From the NCBI RefSeq assembly GCF_009696175.1, contig NZ_VUMM01000017.1, forward strand, positions 1-40,681: a stretch of 40,681 nucleotides of DNA. The letters run 5' to 3'. Below the pieces are notes generated by a model. That model saw nothing but the letters and a program-made list of their open reading frames with translations, made no database searches and was not told where the DNA came from. The position numbers and the translations under genes are program-made. The DNA comes from Floccifex porci. GTDB taxonomy: Bacteria > Bacillota_I > Bacilli_A > Erysipelotrichales > Erysipelotrichaceae. The first letter of the stretch is position 1; every line of letters starts with the position of its first letter. Shown piece after piece: positions 34,252 through 40,681 of the stretch.

Positions 34252-36879
34252 ATGTCAAAGAAATATGTATATCTCTTCAGTGAAGGTAATGCATCTATGC
34301 GTGAACTTTTAGGAGGGAAAGGTGCCAATTTAGCGGAAATGACAAATATTGGTTTACCTGTTCCACAAGGATTTACAATAACAACTGAAGCATGTACACA
34401 GTATTATGAGGATGGAAAAATTAACGATGAAATCATGAATCAGATTGAAGAAGGAATCGTTAAAATGGAAGAAATCACTGGAAAGAAATTTGGTGATTTA
34501 GAAAATCCTCTATTAGTATCTGTTCGTTCAGGAGCACGTGCAAGTATGCCTGGAATGATGGATACTATCCTGAATTTAGGATTAAACGAAGAAGTTGTTG
34601 AAGTTATTGCGAAAAAAACTGGAAATGAAAGATGGGCAAGAGACTGTTACCGTCGTTTTATTCAAATGTATTCAGATGTTGTCATGGAAGTAGGAAAGAA
34701 ATATTTTGAAGCTTTGATTGACAAAATGAAAGAAGAACGTGGTGTTACACAGGATATCGAATTAACTGCAGGTGATTTAAAAGAATTAGCCGATCAGTTT
34801 AAGGCTGAATATAAAGCTAAAATTGGGGTGGATTTCCCAGATGATCCAAAAGAACAGTTATATGGTGCCATTAAAGCCGTATTCCGTTCATGGGATAATC
34901 CTCGTGCCAATGTATATCGTAGAGATAATGATATCCCATTCTCCTGGGGAACAGCTGTTAACGTACAGGAAATGGCATTCGGTAACTGGTCCGATGAATC
35001 TGGTACGGGTGTGGCCTTTACAAGAGATCCAGCAACTGGTGAAAAGAAATTGATGGGTGAATTCCTGATCAATGCACAAGGAGAAGACGTTGTAGCTGGT
35101 GTTCGTACACCACAGCCTATTTCGGCACTAAAAGATGTAATGCCAGAAGTATTTGAACAGTTTGAAAAAGTCTGCAGCATTCTGGAAAATCATTATCATG
35201 ATATGCAGGATATGGAATTTACAATCCAGGACCGTAAATTGTATATGTTACAGACTCGTAATGGGAAACGTACTGCAAAAGCCGCTTTAAAAGTTGCTTG
35301 TGATTTAGTGGATGAAGGAATGATCACTCCAAAAGAAGCCGTATTAATGATCGATCCTCGTAACTTAGATACTCTATTGCATCCTACTTTTGATCAGAAA
35401 GTATTAAAAGAAACACCTGTTTTATCAAAGGCATTAGGAGCTTCTCCTGGGGCAGCAGCTGGTAAAATCGTCTTTACAGCAGAAGATGCCAAAGAATGGG
35501 CAGCTCGTGGAGAAAAAGTTGTACTGGTTCGTTTAGAAACTTCTCCTGAAGATATCGAAGGTATGAAATCCGCTCAAGGTATTTTAACAGTACGTGGTGG
35601 TATGACATCTCATGCAGCCGTTGTAGCTCGTGGTATGGGTACTTGTTGTGTATCTGGTTGTGGAGATATCACAATGGATGAAGAAAATAAACGCTTTACT
35701 TTAAAAGGAAAAGAATATAGAGAAGGAGATCCAATTTCATTAGATGGATCCACTGGTAATATTTATGATGGTATCATTCCTACAGTGGATGCGACAATTG
35801 GTGGAGAATTCGGCCGTATTATGGCATGGGCCGATGAATATCGTACTATGAATGTACGTACCAATGCGGATACTCCAAAAGATGCTGCTAAAGCCATTGA
35901 ATTAGGAGCACAGGGAATTGGTTTATGTCGTACTGAACATATGTTCTTTGAAGCCGATCGTATTGCTGCCTTTAGAGAAATGATTTGTGCGGATACTTTA
36001 GAAGAAAGAGAAAACGCACTGGATAAAATCTTACCAATGCAGCAGAAAGATTTTGAAGGATTGTTTAAGGCTTGTAAAGGATATCCAGTTACTATTCGTT
36101 TCTTGGATCCACCTCTACATGAATTCGTACCAACGGAAGAAGAAGACATTGCTTTATTAGCTGAGTCACAAAGAAAAACAGTGGAACAGATCAAAGCCAT
36201 TATTGATAGTCTACATGAATTCAACCCAATGATGGGCCATCGTGGTCTAAGACTTGCCGTAACTTATCCAGAAATTGCTAAAATGCAGACTCGTGCGGTG
36301 ATTCGTGCAGCTATTAATGTAAATAAAGAAAATCCAGAACTGAACATTTCTCCAGAAATTATGATTCCACTTGCAGGAGATGCAACAGAATTAAAATATG
36401 TAAAAGATATCGTTGTTGCTGTAGCGGATGAAGAAATTAAGAATGCAGGTGTTAAACTGGATTATGAAGTTGGAACAATGATTGAAATTCCAAGAGCAGC
36501 CTTAACAGCGGATGACATTGCCAAAAATGCAGACTTCTTCTGTTTTGGAACAAACGATTTAACACAGATGACATATGGATTCTCAAGAGATGATGCTGGT
36601 AAGTTCTTAAATGCTTATTACGATCGTAAGATCTTTGAACAGGATCCATTCGCAAAACTAGACCAGATTGGTGTTGGTAAATTGATGAAGATTGCCATTC
36701 AATTAGGAAAAGAAAGCAATCCAAACCTTCATTTAGGTATCTGTGGAGAACATGGTGGAGATCCAACATCTATTGAATTCTGTAATAAGATTGGATTGGA
36801 TTATGTATCTTGTTCACCTTATCGTGTACCAATTGCCAGATTGGCTGCCGCACAAGCTGCAATCAAACAAACAAAATAA
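34252..36879 (+). CDS. ppdK: Pyruvate, phosphate dikinase
   Basis: An 875-residue cytoplasmic enzyme that interconverts pyruvate, ATP and phosphate with PEP, AMP and pyrophosphate; anaerobes use it for PP-linked glycolysis or to make PEP. The N-terminal nucleotide-binding domain has GGKGANLAEM and VSVRSGARASMPGMMDT. The swivelling His domain has GGMTSHAAVVARGMG with the phosphorylated His at 454. The C-terminal barrel has LCRTEHMFF, MGHRGLRL and HLGICGEHGGD with the catalytic Cys at 831. These positions nearly equal those of the Clostridium symbiosum enzyme (455 and 831). ATG 34252 is the start because AAGGAGG lies 7 bases upstream; an ATG eight codons earlier would place that site inside the gene. 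An ISL3-like element lies directly after the stop, and no own terminator is seen. Confidence 0.97.
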   Translation: MSKKYVYLFSEGNASMRELLGGKGANLAEMTNIGLPVPQGFTITTEACTQYYEDGKINDEIMNQIEEGIVKMEEITGKKFGDLENPLLVSVRSGARASMPGMMDTILNLGLNEEVVEVIAKKTGNERWARDCYRRFIQMYSDVVMEVGKKYFEALIDKMKEERGVTQDIELTAGDLKELADQFKAEYKAKIGVDFPDDPKEQLYGAIKAVFRSWDNPRANVYRRDNDIPFSWGTAVNVQEMAFGNWSDESGTGVAFTRDPATGEKKLMGEFLINAQGEDVVAGVRTPQPISALKDVMPEVFEQFEKVCSILENHYHDMQDMEFTIQDRKLYMLQTRNGKRTAKAALKVACDLVDEGMITPKEAVLMIDPRNLDTLLHPTFDQKVLKETPVLSKALGASPGAAAGKIVFTAEDAKEWAARGEKVVLVRLETSPEDIEGMKSAQGILTVRGGMTSHAAVVARGMGTCCVSGCGDITMDEENKRFTLKGKEYREGDPISLDGSTGNIYDGIIPTVDATIGGEFGRIMAWADEYRTMNVRTNADTPKDAAKAIELGAQGIGLCRTEHMFFEADRIAAFREMICADTLEERENALDKILPMQQKDFEGLFKACKGYPVTIRFLDPPLHEFVPTEEEDIALLAESQRKTVEQIKAIIDSLHEFNPMMGHRGLRLAVTYPEIAKMQTRAVIRAAINVNKENPELNISPEIMIPLAGDATELKYVKDIVVAVADEEIKNAGVKLDYEVGTMIEIPRAALTADDIAKNADFFCFGTNDLTQMTYGFSRDDAGKFLNAYYDRKIFEQDPFAKLDQIGVGKLMKIAIQLGKESNPNLHLGICGEHGGDPTSIEFCNKIGLDYVSCSPYRVPIARLAAAQAAIKQTK

Positions 36880-36907
36880 TTTAAAAAACGGAGATTTTAA
36901 ATAATCC

Positions 36908-36991
36908 TGTGGATGAGCTCTAAACGATTTGTGGATATGCTTTAACCAGTTGTGTTGATAGCTTTAAATAATTGTGTGGATGAGCTTTAAA
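36908..36991 (+). repeat. Four phased 17-18 bp repeats at the left end of the ISL3-like element
   Basis: Degenerate copies of TGTGGATGAGCTTTAAA begin at 36908, 36930, 36951 and 36975. The spacing of 21-24 bases equals two helical turns, so all copies would face the same side of the DNA. Confidence 0.8.
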
Positions 36992-36996
36992 ATATA

Positions 36997-37051
36997 GTGT
37001 GATATTGTGATAAAAAGACGGTTTTGAACCGTCCAGTCACAAATCACACTT
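36997..37051. terminator. Long hairpin with minus-strand terminator after the ISL3-like transposase
   Basis: The core GACGGTT/AACCGTC (37017-37033) is followed on the minus strand by TTTTTA and ends the transposase transcript. Outer arms AGTGTGAT/ATCACACT and TTGTGA/TCACAA extend it to a 55-base imperfect hairpin, which may also block read-through from ppdK. Confidence 0.7.
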
Positions 37052-37053
37052 TT

Positions 37054-38396
37054 TTACATTGTATAACTGTCTTTTTTGTTTAAACAATACATGATTCTGT
37101 TTTTTGCTCTTTTTGAATTTGTGTATCCATATGCGTTATAGATTAAACGTTCGATCTGATTGTTCCTTGATTCTATGAAGCTGTTGTTGATTCTTCTGCT
37201 GTTTATAATTGTAAACGAATTGATAATTTCTTTGTTCCAGTTTATAAGTAGATTATAGAATTCATGATATTCTTCAATTCCTGAGTCTCCAAATTCCAAA
37301 ATCAAACCTGCCAGGCCTTTTTCTGCTTCTTCAAGTGAAGTGTTTCTGTTAAAGAAAATATATTTTTCTTTTAGTTCATAAGCCGTTTTTAAGTCAGGAA
37401 ATCTGTCGAATAGAATAGTAAGGATATCTCTGTAATTTAAATACCGCTTGAATCTTTTGTTGTATTTGGCTTTGTTGTCCAGGTCGAACCACTCTTGAAG
37501 ATATTTTTGAATTTGGTCAGCAGATACTGAATGTCTTCGTCCTGTGTTTCTCTTCGGCATCTTAAACGTACTTGATTAAAACCTTCGATGAGATGTTTTA
37601 GAACATGAAATGGATCCGCACATACGATGGCTTTTGGAAAATAGATATGGGCAATATCTCTGTAGTTATCGTACAAATCTATTGAAACATATTTTACGTT
37701 ATGCAATTCAGACTTATTTGTGTACTTATTCAATGTCTGAGCTCTTATTGCGGATAGGTAATTGGCAATATAGGCTTTTTTTCTATCAGGTAATACATCA
37801 ACAATCTCACCGGTAATAAAATCCATAAATATGCACATATAAAGAGAATCGTAATTTGACTGAGGAAAGAAGTGTTCATCGATAGAGAGTACTTCGGGAA
37901 GTGGTTTTCTTTTGATGTCTACATGTTTATCGAAAATCTGAATAACTTTTGTCACTGAAATATTGTATCTGGCAGCTACAGCAGAATATGTATTGGCTAC
38001 AAATTTAAGATCTTTTAATACGTTTATTTTTGTTTCCAGAGTAACAGATTCTCCTGTATTGATAAAAGGGTTCTTTTCACTGAAAGAAGAACTGCAATCT
38101 TTGCATAGATACCGGCGACGCTTGTAAAAGATTAAACATTTTCGATTAACCAGGGTTGAATGAATAAGTTTCCGCTTGGTAAAACCATTACCAACAATAT
38201 GACAAGAATCACAATAAGGGCACTTAAGGTTAGATAATGGTTTCAACTTCACGAAGAAATTTAGTGAGTGATCAGAATTTTTGATAGAATCAATAGATTC
38301 AATTTGATCGTAATTGATATTTAATATATCTGTGATAAACTTTTGATTGGATATTATAAAAATCCATCCTAGCATTATGATTTGTGACAATTTCAT
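37054..38396 (-). pseudogene. ISL3-family transposase, frameshifted
   Basis: Two minus-strand frames, 38396-37437 and 37560-37054, make one transposase of about 445 residues. The N-terminal zinc-ribbon has LKCPYCDSCHIVG and YLCKDCSSSF. The DDE core has LSIDEHFF (first Asp) and YVSIDLYDNYRDIA (second Asp) in the first frame and NNSFIESRNNQIERLIYNAY (Glu) in the second, followed by GYTNSKRAKNRIMY, typical of ISL3. The frames join as KFKKYLQEWFDLDN if one A is added to the A5 run (T5 at 37504-37508). A -1 event would be needed for a functional protein; no strong slippery heptamer is present, so inactivation by a one-base deletion is more likely. Confidence 0.85.
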
Positions 38397-38427
38397 TCTA
38401 TACTAGGAGGGATATTTTTATGAATAT

Positions 38428-38529
38428 ATCCACACAAATATTTAAAGGAAAACCACACTAATTGTGAAAGCTAATTTCAAGCTTCAAAATGCCAGATTTG
38501 TCCGCACAAATCTTTAAAGCCCATCTACA
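38428..38529 (-). repeat. Degenerate repeats at the right end of the ISL3-like element
   Basis: Copies of the complement TTTAAAGCTCATCCACA occur at 38513-38529 and 38441-38457, with partial ones ending at 38508 and 38434. The copies nearest one another are 21-23 bases apart, matching the left end. Confidence 0.55.
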
Positions 38530-38544
38530 ACACAAAATTATTTA

Positions 38545-38761
38545 TAGTGCTAGGTTTTTTTATTTTCTGATAGATATGTACTTACAGGCTGCTTAATGTA
38601 ACAAGAGATATTTATTACTAAAGGAGACCAACTACATAGACTTATCCAACTATAAATAAAAAATAGGAACTGGATAATACTCATCTTTAAAAGGATAAAG
38701 TCTTAAATTTAATAATTAGAATAAGGTTCTATTTTATTTTTACAGAATGAGAAAGGAGCGT
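38545..38761. other. Intergenic stretch without recognisable features
   Basis: About 217 bases of AT-rich sequence between the ISL3-like element and the XRE remnant. I see no gene, hairpin with T-run, or tRNA in it. The only possible signal is the AAAGGAG at 38752-38758 that precedes the remnant. Confidence 0.5.
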
Positions 38762-38999
38762 ATGATATTTTATCACAGATTTGCTTAATATAAGGGAAGG
38801 TTAACAAATATAAGAGCAAATGATATTGTGGACGTTTTTGAAGTTAGTGTAGATTGGATTTTATATGTTGATGAAGAAAAAATCCAATCAATAAAAAAGT
38901 GATTGACTGGTTATAAAATCACTCAGAATATAGAAAAGAAATTTGGGATAGAATTCATAATGAATTTAAAGATTGAATTATATGAAAGGAATGCGAAAT
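38762..38999 (+). pseudogene. Remnant of an XRE-type helix-turn-helix regulator
   Basis: After AAAGGAG an ATG opens MIFYHRFA and a stop; the same frame then reads GRLTNIRANDIVDVFEVSV followed by DWILYVDEEKIQSIKK. That resembles the end of a small XRE/Cro DNA-binding domain (typical wording RANDIA-VFGVSVDWILYGDE). Beyond it a second frame continues VIDWL, a stop, then NHSEYRKEIWDRIHNEFKD. The first helices are missing, so this is a decayed gene with an internal deletion, a stop and a frameshift. The fragment is too short for further classification. Confidence 0.5.
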
Positions 39000-39103
39000 G
39001 ATGTATAAAAACATATATTTACCGTAAAAGTAAGAAAATAAAATTAATTTATTTTTATAGTTTTTCCTGTTTTTTACGAATATAAATAACAGGAGGAATT
39101 AAA

Positions 39104-40039
39104 ATGATAGACTTAAAAAAAGATATTAATTTTCGTTATGTATTTGGAAAAAATGAAGAAAAAAATAGAATGGCTCTTTCTGCAATGATACAGGCCTTTA
39201 TTGGAGAAAAAGTAGAACATCTGCAGATTTAATCCAGTGAACTGAAAATGGATATGGAAAATGCCAAGGAAACAAGAATGGATATTCTGGCAAGCTTTGG
39301 TAAGGGAGAAAAAATCGATATTGAGATGCAGATGTGCAACAATAAGTATGAACTGGCACAGAGAATGACATTTTATGCCGGACAGCTGATTAGTTCACAG
39401 CTGGTAAAGGGAGAAGACTATTCCAAGGTGAAGAAAAGCTATATACTGTTTATACTGGATTTTAAATGGATTCAAAACGATGACCAGCTAGTACATATCT
39501 TTTTAAAGAAAGACAAGTGGAACAATGTATTATTTGAAACCGACTACTGTCCCTTTGTGATCGTAGAACTTCCAAAAGTAGAATATAAAAAAGAAATGAG
39601 CGTATCGGAAGAATATGCCTTTGTACTGAAATACAATCAGGATGAAAGATATCGTGATATAATAGAAGCGATAAAGAAGAAAGATAAAGGTATATGGAAT
39701 ATGTTGGAATGTGCAGATCAGATCAGACAGGATGAAAAAGAATGGCTGAAAAAGATAGAAGAAGAAAGAAATGAACTGGATCGAAACCAGAAAATTACGA
39801 ATGCCAGACTGGAAGGTTATGAAAAAGGCAAGAGTGAAGGTGAAACGATTGGAGAATCACGTGGAAAAGCTATGGGTGAAGCCATTGGAGAAACTCGTGG
39901 TAAAGAAGAAACAATGAACAAAAACATCCAATCCATGTATAAAAATGGTTGTGATATTGAATTTATCGCAAGAGTGTTGGAACAAGATATTGAATATATA
40001 GAACAAATCATTAAATCAAATTTACATGACAAGGTTTAG
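39104..40039 (+). pseudogene. Rpn-type PD-(D/E)XK nuclease/transposase with an internal stop
   Basis: ATG 39104 after AGGAGG opens MIDLKKDINFRYVFGKNEEK, a normal Rpn start, but TAA at 39230-39232 stops it after 42 codons. The same frame continues to 40039. The core has RMDILASF and IDIEMQM (Asp and Glu-x-Gln of the PD-(D/E)XK site), QRMTFYAGQL, a middle region for the family, then a charged coiled stretch with Gly-Lys-Glu repeats (GKSEGETIGESRGKAMGEAI) and an end resembling a small DNA-binding helix pair (YKNGCDIEFIARVLEQDIE). Restart at ATG 39248 would keep the nuclease motif but lose the first 48 residues. Known Rpn proteins act in recombination and phage defence. Confidence 0.8.
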
Positions 40040-40054
40040 AAGCCTTGTTTTTCT
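40029..40054 (+). terminator. Terminator of the second Rpn-type gene
   Basis: ACAAGG and CCTTGT form a short stem overlapping the stop codon, followed by TTTTTCTTTTT. An almost identical hairpin ends the downstream copy. Confidence 0.65.
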
Positions 40055-40126
40055 TTTTAAAAATTATACATTTTTTAGTCATTTTTATTTTTTATTACGT
40101 ATATAAAATAAAGGAGGTATTAAAAA

Positions 40127-40420
40127 ATGTATTATGAAAATGAAAAAGAATGGCTGAAGAAGATAGAAGAACGAAATGAACTGGATCGAAACCAGAAAAT
40201 CACAAATGCCAGATTGGAAGGTTATGAAAAAGGCAAGAGTGAAGGTGAAGCGATTGGCGAATCACGTGGAAAAGCAATAGGAGAAACTAATAATTTACGT
40301 AAAAACGTCCGATCTATGTATAAAAATGGTTGTGATATCGAATTTATCGCAAAAGTATTGGAACAAAACATTGAATGTGTAGAACAAATCATTAAATCCA
40401 ATTTATATGACAAGGTTTAG
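40127..40420 (+). CDS. Free-standing Rpn C-terminal domain protein
   Basis: A 97-residue protein with no nuclease motif. Apart from the first five residues (MYYEN) it is a close copy of the C-terminal part of the upstream Rpn protein: EKEWLKKIEERNELDRNQKI, LEGYEKGKSEGEAIGESRGK, MYKNGCDIEFIAKVLEQNIE and IIKSNLYDKV, with a few short deletions. It has its own AAAGGAGG site, ATG, intact frame and terminator, while the parent carries a stop. In published E. coli Rpn systems a small C-terminal protein made from an internal start inhibits the full-length nuclease; a similar antitoxin role here is an inference. It could also be a decayed relic. Confidence 0.7.
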   Translation: MYYENEKEWLKKIEERNELDRNQKITNARLEGYEKGKSEGEAIGESRGKAIGETNNLRKNVRSMYKNGCDIEFIAKVLEQNIECVEQIIKSNLYDKV

Positions 40421-40437
40421 AAGCCTTGTTTTTTTTA
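40410..40437 (+). terminator. Terminator of the Rpn C-terminal gene
   Basis: ACAAGG and CCTTGT stem followed by eight T residues, duplicated from the terminator at 40029. Confidence 0.7.
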
Positions 40438-40559
40438 AAAACTTTTTATAATTTTCATTTGAATTCCGCATATAAAATACAGAAAAATTATAAATGGATT
40501 AAAAAATGAATGGCCTAGAAAGATTATAAAAACCCATAAGCAATACAAAGTCTTTGATA

Positions 40560-40681
40560 TGTACCCTCCAAACTGGACAATAAGCCAGTAAGGAGGGTTT
40601 TTATATGAAGTATACATGGCAGTTTAAACTTGAATGTGTAAAGAATTATAAGAAAGGCATTACTACACCTGTACCTGAATA
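40560..40681 (+). mobile_element. IS3-family element, left end (partial)
   Basis: The terminal repeat begins TGTACCCTCC-AAACTGGACA at 40560, followed by a leader with AAGGAGGG and the OrfA start. It resembles the element reading out at the left edge of the window but has a different sequence. The body lies outside the window. Confidence 0.75.
40605..40681 (+). CDS. IS3-family transposase OrfA, N-terminal fragment
   Basis: Twenty-five codons are visible, reading MKYTWQFKLECVKNYKKG then ITTPVPE. The pattern of an F-K-LECVKNYKKG first helix is typical of the N-terminal helix-turn-helix of IS3/IS150-type transposases. The ATG lies 8 bases after a strong AAGGAGGG site. The gene is cut by the end of the window. 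The protein is not the same as the one at the left edge. Confidence 0.7.
   Translation, partial: MKYTWQFKLECVKNYKKGITTPVPE

Larger units (their letters stand above)
36898..38544 (-). mobile_element. ISL3-like insertion element with repeat-rich ends
   Basis: The ends carry related outward sequences: TAAATAAT-CC-TGTGGATGAG from 36898 on the plus strand and TAAATAAT-TT-TGTGTTGTAG from 38544 on the minus strand, continuing with matching GCT(C/T)TAAA and GATTTGTG blocks. Between them lies one frameshifted ISL3-type transposase gene on the minus strand and a terminator hairpin. Several degenerate 17-bp units follow each end at about 22-bp spacing. I could not find a clear 8-bp target duplication, so the limits are approximate. 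Confidence 0.65.
39061..40440 (+). repeat. Partial tandem duplication of the Rpn-type locus
   Basis: The promoter-proximal segment (39061-39106) resembles 40085-40129, with TTTTTTA(TT)ACG-ATATAAA and AGGAGG before ATG, and the 3' part 39737-40055 matches 40139-40437 closely, including the terminator. The region for about the first 210 codons is absent from the second copy. This is a duplication followed by an internal deletion. Confidence 0.75.

Noticed and set aside
34794-36769. Several antisense frames inside ppdK
   Set aside because: They are shadows of the highly biased ppdK codons, with no family features and no promoters.
36908-36991. CRISPR-like array
   Set aside because: The units are degenerate and spacers are only 4-6 bases; their inverted copies at the other end of the same element identify them as transposon end repeats.
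38420-38461. Thirteen-codon frame MNISTQIFKGKPH with an AGGAGGG site on the plus strand
   Set aside because: It lies within the right-end repeats of the ISL3-like element and has no homology; probably coincidence.

Overview
The window is about 40.7 kb of low-GC, Gram-positive (Bacillota) chromosome. The encoded proteins (pyruvate:ferredoxin oxidoreductase, pyruvate phosphate dikinase, a PASTA kinase/PP2C pair, Spx, class C sortase pili, many PD-(D/E)XK Rpn-type genes) fit a strictly anaerobic, fermentative gut Firmicute. An Erysipelotrichia-type organism is my best guess, but this is inferred from gene content only.

Layout. (1) 1-592: the end of an IS3-family element reading out of the window, next to a DUF4186 gene. 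(2) 688-9447: nifJ with its own terminator, then a HAD phosphatase, the trhP1/trhP2 U32 pair, proS and a Bax-inhibitor-1-like membrane protein. (3) 9482-9743: a tRNA-Cys/tRNA-Leu operon. (4) 9742-16236: a sortase-assembled pilus locus (large tip adhesin with a frameshift, major pilin, class C sortase, small membrane-anchored pilin) followed by an alpha/beta hydrolase with an internal stop. (5) 16234-18312, minus strand: an ArsP_2-type exporter and an AI-2E family permease. (6) 18379-27982: a long housekeeping run trmH, priA, rsmB, rlmN, prpC, prkC, rsgA, rpe, thiN. (7) rpmB on the minus strand, divergent from mraY-murD-uppP (lipid-linked peptidoglycan precursor synthesis and carrier recycling). 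(8) 31504-36879: a decayed Rpn gene, trpS (minus), an Spx-family regulator whose promoter carries a CIRCE-type operator, and ppdK. (9) 36898-40681: a mobile and decaying zone with an ISL3-like element, an XRE regulator remnant, an Rpn-type nuclease gene with an internal stop, a separate gene containing only its C-terminal part, and the start of a second IS3-family element.

The core genes are intact and tightly packed, often with 4- or 8-base overlaps. Nearly all broken reading frames (tip adhesin, hydrolase, two Rpn genes, ISL3 transposase, XRE remnant) lie in accessory genes. The observations I consider most worth following are the CIRCE-like operator in front of spx, the free-standing Rpn C-terminal gene beside its full-length parent (which resembles the arrangement of Rpn toxins and their C-terminal antitoxins), the helically phased 22-bp repeats at the ends of the ISL3-like element, and the C4-tract frameshift in the pilus tip protein.
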